64,000 nucleotides of DNA from Halomonas sp. ALS9 (lineage in GTDB: Bacteria > Pseudomonadota > Gammaproteobacteria > Pseudomonadales > Halomonadaceae), in the NCBI RefSeq assembly GCF_001651035.1, contig NZ_LXRG01000192.1, positions 248,001 through 312,000 on the forward strand, read 5' to 3'. The notes under the pieces were generated by a model that was not told where the DNA came from, made no database searches, and saw nothing but the letters and a program-made list of their open reading frames with translations. Below, piece after piece: positions 45,485 through 53,083 of the stretch. Both the position numbers and the translations under genes were made by a program. Every line of letters begins with the position of its first letter. The first letter of the stretch is position 1.

Positions 45485-47617
45485 ATGCTTCGCTCCCGAA
45501 CCATTGCGCTGTTTTCGCCGCTGCTACTGCTGAACCCGCTGCCCTATGCCTACGCTCAACAAGCCAACGAGGCCGCTTCAGAAACAGTTTCAGACACAGT
45601 TTCAAAAACAATGATCGTCACCTCGGATCGCCTCACTGACGTAACCCCGCAGAGCTATCGTGCCCAGCGTTCCCGTTTGGCCAGCAACCAGCCGGTGTCG
45701 TTCCTGGAAGAAGCCCGCACGGTGGAAACCGTCACCGCCCAGGTAATGGCCGATCATAATATCGACAGCCTCAACGAAGCGATGGCGATGGTCGCGGGGG
45801 TAACCGAAGGCAACAATATGGGCGGCACCGAAGACGGCTTTATCAAGCGCGGTTTTGGTAGCAACAGCGATGGTTCGACGCTGATCGATGGCATTCGCCA
45901 GCCCCGCGGCACCTTCTCCATGGCGACGGTGGATCATGTCGAGGTGCTCAAGGGGCCAGCCTCGCTCTTTCAAGGCCAGCAGGATCCTGGTGGGGTGATC
46001 AACCTGGTGACCAAACGCCCGGAGTACGAGTGGCAGCGCGAGATCAGCGCCGAAGCCACCTCCCTGGGAGGCGGCAATGCCAGCGTGGATGTCACCGGCC
46101 CGCTTGCCGATACCGGGCTGGCCTTCCGGTTTATCGTTCACCATGAAGATGAGGACTCCTTTCGCGACTTCAGTAATAACCGACGAACGATCGTTGCCCC
46201 TTCGCTGCGCTGGGAAGGCAGCGACAGTCGTGCGCAGATCTCTTATGAGTATCGCGACTACGACTTGGATCTGGATCGCGGCACGGTGATGATCGACGGC
46301 GAGCCCGCCAAGGTGCCCAACGACCGCCGTTTCGACGAACCCTGGTCACGGGTATTCGGTCACGACGAAGCCGTTACCGCCTGGTGGGAACAGGATATCA
46401 ATGACGACTGGTCGACAAGATTGACCTACGGCTGGAACCGCCGCCAGTACAGCGATGGCCAACCGCGGGTACTGCGCGTAAATGAAGACACCGCAGCGCT
46501 AACCCGCCGTGCCGATGCTAACTACGGTTTTGACCGCCGCGTGCAATATACCGCCTGGGATACTACCGGCACCGCCACCCTGGCAGGGATGCGCCACGAC
46601 CTCACGATCGGTGTGGATCATGAGCGCCAGCGGGATTATCTGGCCGAGGTGTATCGCGGCACGGCGGTGACGGATCAAAATATTTACGACATGAGCTACG
46701 GTGGCCTGAACCTGGATAGCGATAGCCTTAACAACTCGCTTAGCCAGCGCTTGGATGAGATCAATACCACGGGCGTCTACTTGAATGACCGCTGGCACTT
46801 CAACGACCGCTGGACGCTGGGGCTAGGCGGGCGCTACACCCACTACGAGCAGTTTGGTGGCCGTGGCCGCCCCTTCGTGACCGCCACTGATATCAGCGAC
46901 GATATCTTCCTACCATCGGTCAGCCTGCTGCATCGCTTGACTCCGGAGACGTCTGTTTACGCCAGCTATAGCGAAGCCTTTGTGCCGAATGGGGCCGACA
47001 GCGATACCGGCAAAACACTGGATCCCGAACACAGCATGGGCAGCGAAATCGGCGTTAAACACCTCTGGAATGACCAGTTCTCGTTAGCCGCTGCGCTGTT
47101 CGATATCCGCAAGGAGAATGTTGCCGTCTCCGACAACGGCGTGACCCGCACGGTAGGCGAAGCGGGCTCCCAGGGTGTGGAGCTAACGGTTTCCGGCCAG
47201 TTGACCGATCAGCTTTCACTGCTAGGGGCTTACGCCTACACCGATACCGAAGTACTCAAAGATACCGAAGGCACCCAGGGCAACGCGCTAACCAACGCCG
47301 CACGCCATACCGCCAGCCTTTATTTGGCACACGACCTAACCACCGCGCCTGGGCTGGGCAACTGGCGCCTGGGCGGCGGGGTACGCTACGTGGGCGAGCG
47401 CGAAGGCGACGCTGACAACAGCTTCCAGTTAGACGCCTACACCGTCGCCGATGCCTTTATCGGCTGGGATACGCCTTGGCTGGGCGACAACCTGCACTTG
47501 CAGCTCAACGCCAAGAACCTGTTCGACACCACTTACTACCCCTCAAGCGGCGGCAGCACCCGGGTAGTGGTCGGCGACCCACTGGAAGTTAGCTTGCAGG
47601 CATCGGTTAAGTTTTGA
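45485..47617 (+). CDS. TonB-dependent siderophore receptor
   Basis: A 710-residue outer-membrane receptor: signal peptide (ends near AYAQQ), a plug domain (about 60-170) with VEVLKGPASLFQGQQDPGGVINLVTKRP, and a 22-strand-type beta barrel ending SLQASVKF, with a terminal phenylalanine as outer-membrane proteins require. It resembles ferrichrome- and ferrioxamine-type receptors (FhuA/FoxA group). It is the last gene of the uptake operon. Its final 51 bp are repeated exactly at 51047-51097, beyond an inserted-looking gene set; this copy ends in TGA, the other would end in TAA. Confidence 0.95.
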   Translation: MLRSRTIALFSPLLLLNPLPYAYAQQANEAASETVSDTVSKTMIVTSDRLTDVTPQSYRAQRSRLASNQPVSFLEEARTVETVTAQVMADHNIDSLNEAMAMVAGVTEGNNMGGTEDGFIKRGFGSNSDGSTLIDGIRQPRGTFSMATVDHVEVLKGPASLFQGQQDPGGVINLVTKRPEYEWQREISAEATSLGGGNASVDVTGPLADTGLAFRFIVHHEDEDSFRDFSNNRRTIVAPSLRWEGSDSRAQISYEYRDYDLDLDRGTVMIDGEPAKVPNDRRFDEPWSRVFGHDEAVTAWWEQDINDDWSTRLTYGWNRRQYSDGQPRVLRVNEDTAALTRRADANYGFDRRVQYTAWDTTGTATLAGMRHDLTIGVDHERQRDYLAEVYRGTAVTDQNIYDMSYGGLNLDSDSLNNSLSQRLDEINTTGVYLNDRWHFNDRWTLGLGGRYTHYEQFGGRGRPFVTATDISDDIFLPSVSLLHRLTPETSVYASYSEAFVPNGADSDTGKTLDPEHSMGSEIGVKHLWNDQFSLAAALFDIRKENVAVSDNGVTRTVGEAGSQGVELTVSGQLTDQLSLLGAYAYTDTEVLKDTEGTQGNALTNAARHTASLYLAHDLTTAPGLGNWRLGGGVRYVGEREGDADNSFQLDAYTVADAFIGWDTPWLGDNLHLQLNAKNLFDTTYYPSSGGSTRVVVGDPLEVSLQASVKF
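47565..47615 (+). repeat. 51-bp direct repeat, left copy (end of the TonB receptor gene)
   Basis: Fifty-one bases, from TAGTGGTCGGCGACCC to TCGGTTAAGTTTT, are identical to 51047-51097 in the same orientation. This copy lies within the receptor gene and encodes its last residues up to the final phenylalanine. The two copies bound 3431 bp carrying four genes. Confidence 0.97.
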
Positions 47618-47687
47618 ACAGGGAATCCCCTTTATAGGCTTTAACCAAAGGCGACGGCTGCCAAAGTCGGAAGACTAGTGCTTGAAT

Positions 47688-47715
47688 ACGCCCGATACAG
47701 TATATCGGGCGTTTT
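47688..47715 (+). terminator. Rho-independent terminator after the TonB receptor gene
   Basis: ACGCCCGATA and TATCGGGCGT pair perfectly around a 5-nt loop, followed by TTT. It lies 70 bp past the receptor stop, inside the segment bounded by the 51-bp repeats, and would end the siderophore operon. Confidence 0.85.
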
Positions 47716-47793
47716 GAGGTGGAATAGGTGTCAATCTATTTCAGGGCTAGACAGAGCTACCAGTTATTCCCTGCACAAAATTTGAGCCCCTTC

Positions 47794-48459
47794 TCATTGT
47801 GAAAAACTGAACATCATTCCTCCAATCCCCCACAACAAACGCATCGAAAACGCGATGAGCAGCACTCCCATTAACCGCTCGAACCAGTGACCGATACGCA
47901 GAAAGCGCTCGCGAACAGGCGGGCTGGTGAAAACAAGGCTGACCAACACAAACCAACCGGCATTGACTAGGCACATCCAGCCGCCATAAAGCATTTGGAT
48001 ACGCAATGGCGTCGAATCACTGACCACAGTCGTGAACACGGCCAGGAAAAACAGCGTCGCCTTGGGGTTGGTCGCATTGGTCAGAAACCCCAGCGCGAAC
48101 GACTGGTGAAAGCTCTTTGCCCCTGTCTCGGCTGAGGCATCCAGCGTCAGCCCGGCTGTGTGCTTGCCTGCCTGCCGGATGAACATAATGCCGAGATATA
48201 ACAAGTAGGCTCCGCCCACCAACTCAGCCGCACTCAGTAACCAGGGTGTTGTGTGCATCAACGCGCCGACCCCCAGCAAGGTATAGATCACATGCACCGA
48301 GATACCGGCCCCAATGCCGACCGCCGTAGCGATGCCTAGACGCCTCCCATAGAGCACGCTCTGGCGAATCGTGACGGCGAAATCCGGCCCCGGCGCCACG
48401 ACGGCAAGAAAGTGGATGGCGGCCAGGGCAAGAAATTCCCCCAGATAATCCGGTGTCAT
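47794..48459 (-). CDS. LysE/RhtB-family amino-acid exporter (cassette gene)
   Basis: A 221-residue membrane protein with about six helices. The family opening FLALAAIHFLAVVAPGPDFAVTIRQSVLYGRRLGIATAVGIGAG and NPKATLFFLAVF are clear. Family members export amino acids such as threonine, homoserine, lysine or toxic analogues. It starts one base after the stop of the oxygenase gene on the same strand, so the two are co-transcribed; export of the oxygenase product is the natural reading. Confidence 0.93.
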   Translation of the reverse strand: MTPDYLGEFLALAAIHFLAVVAPGPDFAVTIRQSVLYGRRLGIATAVGIGAGISVHVIYTLLGVGALMHTTPWLLSAAELVGGAYLLYLGIMFIRQAGKHTAGLTLDASAETGAKSFHQSFALGFLTNATNPKATLFFLAVFTTVVSDSTPLRIQMLYGGWMCLVNAGWFVLVSLVFTSPPVRERFLRIGHWFERLMGVLLIAFSMRLLWGIGGMMFSFSQ

Positions 48460-48460
48460 A

Positions 48461-49231
48461 TCAACTCCAAAAGGAGAGCGGGGTCGCTGGGCCGCGATAA
48501 CCCACGAAACAAGACAGGCTAAGTCGCACCCCTTCGGAGCCCGGTGTTACGGCATGCATCTTGCGTGAGTTGAACAGGATCAGGTCTCCGACCTCTGGGC
48601 ATACCTCCAAAGTGGCCGCTCCCAGAAGCGTTGGATCAATGCCATAACTGTCACCTCGCATCTCATCGAAAGCCTCTGCAGACAGCTGCTGATCCCATAT
48701 CTGCAGCGTGCCACCCTCGTCGGGCATGGATAGGTAGACGTTGGCAGCCATTTGCGCCTGTAAGCTACAAGCCTGGAAACTGTTGGGTGCGTCTTTGGCG
48801 AAGATATCGTGATGGGCCAGGAAAGTGACGCCTGGCTTAACAGCACGCGACAATCCGACATACATCTTTCGACCATATAGCGTTTGGAGCTGAGCACCTG
48901 CCGGCCATATTTCGTCCAATACACACCTGAGCAAATCGATAGGGGATACATAAGGTGCGCAGCGCTTCCTCAGTTCATTGATGTTGTCGAAAACACTTTC
49001 GAAATAATTAGCGATGAGTGGCGGCTTGTTCTCTGCTTCGTAAAAGGCCATCCCAATCCGGCCAATACTGGGTGCATTCAAGTATTTTTGAAGCCCGCGT
49101 TCCATGATCTGCTCGGAAAGCCTGCCGGCAATGTCCTTGTCAATAAAGTGACGTACACGAACCGCCAGAACTTCTTCACGCGCCAGCCTCTCGACCGCCC
49201 CCTGCTTTAAATCTTCCAGTTCGATCAACAT
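48461..49231 (-). CDS. 2-oxoglutarate/Fe(II)-dependent oxygenase, probable amino-acid hydroxylase (cassette gene)
   Basis: A 256-residue protein with the facial triad of 2OG-Fe(II) oxygenases: H140 and D142 in AHHDIFA, H226 in NSRKMHAVTPG, and R236 (GVRLSLS) for 2-oxoglutarate. The carboxylate D142 is present, so hydroxylation is more likely than halogenation, where the residue is Gly or Ala. The substrate cannot be read; a free amino acid is inferred from its neighbours, a LysE-type exporter directly downstream and an AlaX editing protein upstream. It may also resemble small free-amino-acid hydroxylases/halogenases of the BesD group, which I cannot verify here. Confidence 0.85.
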   Translation of the reverse strand: MLIELEDLKQGAVERLAREEVLAVRVRHFIDKDIAGRLSEQIMERGLQKYLNAPSIGRIGMAFYEAENKPPLIANYFESVFDNINELRKRCAPYVSPIDLLRCVLDEIWPAGAQLQTLYGRKMYVGLSRAVKPGVTFLAHHDIFAKDAPNSFQACSLQAQMAANVYLSMPDEGGTLQIWDQQLSAEAFDEMRGDSYGIDPTLLGAATLEVCPEVGDLILFNSRKMHAVTPGSEGVRLSLSCFVGYRGPATPLSFWS

Positions 49232-49333
49232 ACTTCCCCCTGTTAATTATCTTTGCAGCCACTTACCGGATGGCAGGCAACGTTTATTGGCGCCTATAAC
49301 GTCACCGACATAAGCAGCGGGATCATGGCTAGG

Positions 49334-49966
49334 TCATTGAATGTCGTACTGAACGATTAACCGACCTTTCCTCAGGTTCGCCGACAATATCTGGAGGCCT
49401 TGCAGATCCGCCGTTTCCGCGACGTGAGTTCCGCCACATCCATAGGGTTTTAGTTCACCGAAGCCAACCTGACGGAATTGCTTTTCATCTACCTTGACCT
49501 TGCAAGGGAGGTTGCGAGCAATCAGGTCTTCACAAAGGTTTTGTACCGCTTCCACATCGACAGCCTGAGCATCGTCAGTAGGTTTAAAGGTCACTCGCGC
49601 CTCTCCGGGCCAGTGGTGTGCCTTGACGGGCCGCCAAGCGAACGCTTCAAGTGCGTGACCAATTAGATGTCCAGCCGAATGCAGCCTGGAATGACGTTGG
49701 CGTTGATCGACATTCACCCTGGCGAAAGCTGAACCAGAGCCAACCTCCTGGTGGGTGTAATGGATAATATTCCCGTCCACCACTTCCACAGCGAACACTT
49801 CCGCTTCATCGATCCAGCCCACGTCTGCGGGTTGCCCACCTCCCTGCGGGTGAAAGGGTGTTGCATTCAACCGCACGCTATACCCGCCATCAGCCAATTT
49901 TTCGCAATATATAACTTCAACTTCAGATTCCGTTATGCCCCCTTCCCAATACAACTTTCGCGTCAT
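49334..49966 (-). CDS. AlaX-type alanyl-tRNA editing protein (cassette gene)
   Basis: A 210-residue free-standing editing domain of the AlaRS/ThrRS-associated class. Zinc-binding motifs are intact: H96 and H100 (HSAGH), C177 and H181 (CGGTH), with the upstream FHPQGGGQPADVG segment. AlaX proteins hydrolyse mischarged tRNA such as Ser-tRNA-Ala. Next to an oxygenase and an exporter, it could clear tRNA charged with a hydroxylated or otherwise modified amino acid. It is 102 bp upstream of the oxygenase gene on the same strand and divergent from the LysR gene. Confidence 0.93.
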   Translation of the reverse strand: MTRKLYWEGGITESEVEVIYCEKLADGGYSVRLNATPFHPQGGGQPADVGWIDEAEVFAVEVVDGNIIHYTHQEVGSGSAFARVNVDQRQRHSRLHSAGHLIGHALEAFAWRPVKAHHWPGEARVTFKPTDDAQAVDVEAVQNLCEDLIARNLPCKVKVDEKQFRQVGFGELKPYGCGGTHVAETADLQGLQILSANLRKGRLIVQYDIQ

Positions 49967-49990
49967 AGCTCGGCTCCTCTATTATTAATT

Positions 49991-50005
49991 ATCAATTGTA
50001 TTGAT
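49991..50005. promoter_or_regulatory. T-N11-A LysR-type box in the AlaX/LysR divergent promoter
   Basis: ATCAAT-TGT-ATTGAT is a perfect 6-3-6 inverted repeat and contains T-N11-A, the pattern of LysR-type binding sites. It is 25 bp from the AlaX start and 48 bp from the LysR start, so the cassette's own regulator probably controls both directions. Confidence 0.65.
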
Positions 50006-50053
50006 AAAGAACGGCTGCGATAATCCAACGTAAATTCAAATGTTCTTTGCCTC

Positions 50054-51049
50054 ATGAGCACAAATCAGATGGTCGCCTTATTGGGCGAAATGGCGGTCTT
50101 CGTCAAGGTGGTCGAAACCGGCAGCTTTTCAGAAACGGCACGCCAGTTGGGCGCAACGCCCTCGGCAATCAGCCGCTCGGTTGCTCGCCTGGAGAAGGCG
50201 CTGGGTACCCGGCTGCTCCAGCGCACGACCCGCAAACTGCGACTCAGCGAAAGCGGGCATGAGGTTCATAGACGTTGCGTGGACATGGTGAGCGCAGCGC
50301 AGGCCGTGATGGCCGTTTCCGGGCAGTTCGACCCAGAACCACAAGGCTTGATACGCGTCAGTGTGCCGAAGGCGGTAGGACGTTTCGTCATCCACCCCCA
50401 CATTCCTGACCTCCTGACGCGTTATCCCAAAATCGACGTTCAGTTACAGCTCAAGGACAGCTATGTGGACTTGATTGATGATCAGGTGGATCTGGCAATC
50501 CGCATTACTGATCGTCCTTCACCAGGTCTTATGGGGCGAAAGCTCATTGATATCGACCATATGCTTTGCGCGACGCCGGACTATCTCGAGCGTCACGGCA
50601 CACCAGCGCATCCCCACGATTTGAAAATGCACAATTGCATTTTTCTGGGTGAGGAGCCCGGTGATTCTCGCTGGAAATTCCAGCTCGATGGAAAGAGCGT
50701 GAGCGTCAATGTGCGTGGCCGATATGCGGTCAATCACACCGGGGCAAGGCTTGATGCGGTGTTACAGCATCTTGGCATCGGCAGTTTGCCGTACTTCACC
50801 GCTCGCCATGCGTTGCAGCAGGGACATATCGTACAAGTACTTCCGGAATGGGAATTCAAGACCCATTATTATTGCGGCGAGGCCTGGGTGCTTTATCCAC
50901 CGACTCGATATCTGCCGCCGAAACTTAGTGCTTTTATCAGTTTCATGGCCGAGCGACTGGGCCAGGAACCCACTTTGTATAAAAAGTCACCCCAGGAACT
51001 ACTAGAGCTATCGTCCCCTCCCTACGAGTCGCCTGAGACGTCCTTTTAG
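50054..51049 (+). CDS. LysR-family regulator of the cassette
   Basis: A 331-residue LysR-type regulator of the CrgA/DhcR-like group: helix-turn-helix GEMAVFVKVVETGSFSETARQLGATPSAISRSVARLEKALGTRLLQRTTRKLRLSESG (about 12-68), then an effector domain. ATG 50054 is the first start in frame. It is divergent from the AlaX gene with a T-N11-A box between. Its stop codon TAG (51047-51049) is formed by the first three bases of the right 51-bp repeat, so the gene end coincides with the junction and the original C-terminus may have been different. Confidence 0.93.
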   Translation: MSTNQMVALLGEMAVFVKVVETGSFSETARQLGATPSAISRSVARLEKALGTRLLQRTTRKLRLSESGHEVHRRCVDMVSAAQAVMAVSGQFDPEPQGLIRVSVPKAVGRFVIHPHIPDLLTRYPKIDVQLQLKDSYVDLIDDQVDLAIRITDRPSPGLMGRKLIDIDHMLCATPDYLERHGTPAHPHDLKMHNCIFLGEEPGDSRWKFQLDGKSVSVNVRGRYAVNHTGARLDAVLQHLGIGSLPYFTARHALQQGHIVQVLPEWEFKTHYYCGEAWVLYPPTRYLPPKLSAFISFMAERLGQEPTLYKKSPQELLELSSPPYESPETSF

Positions 51050-51097
51050 TGGTCGGCGACCCACTGGAAGTTAGCTTGCAGGCATCGGTTAAGTTTT
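51047..51097 (+). repeat. 51-bp direct repeat, right copy (remnant of a TonB receptor end)
   Basis: Identical over all 51 bases to the end of the TonB receptor gene at 47565-47615. In the receptor's frame it would encode the same last residues ending SLQASVKF, followed here by TAA instead of TGA. It has no start of its own and is a remnant or junction sequence. Confidence 0.97.
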
Positions 51098-51198
51098 AAG
51101 TGTCAATTTCTCGGCGTGACAACTTGCTCTTAATTAGCCTTTGTGACAACTTTCATACATGAGAAAGATATCATGGACTTAACAGCAGGAACGCGCCG

Positions 51199-51753
51199 AT
51201 GAAATGTACCGCATGCCAACAAGGGAACTTAGTCCCGAGCTTTATTGATGCTCTTTTCCGCAGTCATACTTGCGACAATTGCGGCGGCAATTGGATCTTG
51301 ATTGAAGATTACATAAGCTGGAAAGAGCGTCACCCCGAACACGTATTTGATGACATTTGTGTCGAGAGCATTGAAGCTGAAGACACCGTAGGCGCGCTTA
51401 TTTGCCCAATGACCGGCGGCATTATGAGTAAGTTTCGCATTACTAAAGACAATGCCCACCGAATCGACTACAGCGCCCGCGTTGGGGGCGTTTGGTTGAA
51501 TAAAGGCGAGTGGGAAATGCTGATTGCGGAAGGACTCGCGGGCAACCTGAACAGCATACTGACAGATCCCTGGCAAAAGCGGATACGCCAGGAAAAAACC
51601 AGTGACACCTTTGAAAATCTTTATCGCAGCAAATTTGGCGAGTCCGATTATCAAAAAGCCTGCGACGTTCGTGAGTGGCTACACAACCACGCTCAAAAAG
51701 CTGACTTACGTGCTTTCTTAATGGCAGAAAATCCTTTCTCGGCTATTGATTAA
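51199..51753 (+). CDS. Zinc-ribbon protein (zf-TFIIB family)
   Basis: A 184-residue soluble protein with two zf-TFIIB-like units. The first is CTAC...CDNCGGNW (cysteines at 3, 6, 25 and 28). The second is weaker: CPMTGGIMSKFRI...VGGVWLNKGEWEML, keeping the GVWL-GE signature but only one cysteine. The rest is helical and charged. Function unknown. ATG 51199 follows AGGAAC. It lies just beyond the repeat-bounded cassette and probably belongs to the chromosomal backbone. Confidence 0.85.
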   Translation: MKCTACQQGNLVPSFIDALFRSHTCDNCGGNWILIEDYISWKERHPEHVFDDICVESIEAEDTVGALICPMTGGIMSKFRITKDNAHRIDYSARVGGVWLNKGEWEMLIAEGLAGNLNSILTDPWQKRIRQEKTSDTFENLYRSKFGESDYQKACDVREWLHNHAQKADLRAFLMAENPFSAID

Positions 51754-51864
51754 GTGCTTTAGGCTAGTGCTTTAGATAAATGATTAGTCAGCCGCTGATA
51801 ACCAGCGGCTGTTTTATCTATGCTGCATCATTAATCAATAACGCATGATTACACCTGGAGCGGC

Positions 51865-52824
51865 TTAGGGCGAGTCAAGATTGACCAAGTCACTACAGAC
51901 GATGCGTACCTGCTCATCGGGCGTATATTCATTGGAAAAGAGATCAAGTCGACGATAATAGTGAGCAGCGCTGCTGATACGTTCGAAGTTGTCCATAAAC
52001 AGGGCATGCGCGTCAATGGGGTCGATAACCCCCTTGAACAGCTCCATGGATACGAACTCGGCGGCGCTTTGCGGCCAGTTATCCATTCCGCTGAGCAGCT
52101 TGGCCGAGAACTCCATCATCATAGCCTGCCTATAGCGATTCGTTTCTTCACGATCGTAAAAACGGTGCTTTTCCGCGGTCAGCGACACCGCATCAAGCAG
52201 CGCTTGTTGCTCTGCGCTAGGCGCTTCGATCGCGTAAACGCGAGCCAGTTGTGATGCAACACACTGCTCTATCTCGGAGGCGGACAGGACAAAGTTATGA
52301 ACGAAATAGGTGGTGTTGGATGCCTGCTCAAGACTCATCGGCTGCCATATTGTTGCAACGTCGTCATCGCGAGTCATCGCCCAAGCATCGCCCTGTGGCT
52401 GAATATTGAGACCATCAACAACCAGCAGCTCGAACATTTCGCGAAAAATGGGGAACTTTAAGTAGGTCGAATCGTCGCGAGGGTGTAGGAGAGTTTGATA
52501 TTGTTCAAGCCGCGACATCTCAGGATCATTCAGACGTAACGTCATCGAATCGGAAACATTGGGTAAGCAATCATCATCACCTGAGTGACACGTAGGCGTA
52601 TGATTCATTGGATGGCGGATAAGGTGCAGTACAACGGTGACCTGATCCCCATCCTGCTTGAACTGTCCATGCACGAGACGCTGGATTTCGAGGCCCCTCC
52701 TGACGGCTGTTAGCTGCGGGGCGACCATAACCATCTCCTCAGGAAGGCGAGGCATCACCGACTCAGCCCAGCTTGCCTGCCCAACCGATAAACCAATCAA
52801 CAAATACCAGAAAAAGTGTTTCAC
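51865..52824 (-). CDS. Secreted protein of unknown function
   Basis: About 319 residues. I choose GTG 52824, preceded by GAGGGG, because it places a clean signal peptide at the start (KHFFWYLLIGLSVGQASWAES); the frame runs 138 bp further upstream without a secretion signal. The mature protein has RRGLEIQRLVHGQFKQDGDQVTVVLHLIRHPMN near its start and a CHSGDDDCLP cysteine pair (about 96-103). I do not recognise the family. It has no operon partner. Confidence 0.75.
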   Translation of the reverse strand: MKHFFWYLLIGLSVGQASWAESVMPRLPEEMVMVAPQLTAVRRGLEIQRLVHGQFKQDGDQVTVVLHLIRHPMNHTPTCHSGDDDCLPNVSDSMTLRLNDPEMSRLEQYQTLLHPRDDSTYLKFPIFREMFELLVVDGLNIQPQGDAWAMTRDDDVATIWQPMSLEQASNTTYFVHNFVLSASEIEQCVASQLARVYAIEAPSAEQQALLDAVSLTAEKHRFYDREETNRYRQAMMMEFSAKLLSGMDNWPQSAAEFVSMELFKGVIDPIDAHALFMDNFERISSAAHYYRRLDLFSNEYTPDEQVRIVCSDLVNLDSP

Positions 52825-53083
52825 CTGTAACCCCTCAAACTTTGATTTATAAGGCGATGGAGCTTGAATTGCCCTTATGGGCAGCAGTCCACATCGCATG
52901 GTTTTATTGGTTAAATACATTCCTGCAGCGCTTACACTCTGGGCTGTGAGCCGAACGTCCAAATATCACTAGCCATGCGGCTCCTCCCACCACAGAGGAA
53001 CTCAGCCAAATCTTGGAACTCGTAGCACTGGTATTAGCTTCTCGTGAAATGGCAGGGTGTTAGCTCCTTTGTCCCAGTTGGTC

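Noticed and set aside
45602-46144. Long antisense frame opposite the TonB receptor gene, and similar ones opposite PreA (10878-11813) and FbaB (41179-41742)
   Set aside because: These are shadows of strongly recognised genes, with low-complexity histidine- and glycine-rich translations and no motifs.
48461-49231. 2OG-dependent halogenase in the cassette
   Set aside because: The second metal ligand is aspartate (H140-x-D142); halogenases of this class carry glycine or alanine there to make room for chloride.
47565-51097. Insertion sequence or composite transposon
   Set aside because: No transposase frame and no terminal inverted repeats were found; the repeats are receptor-coding sequence in direct orientation.
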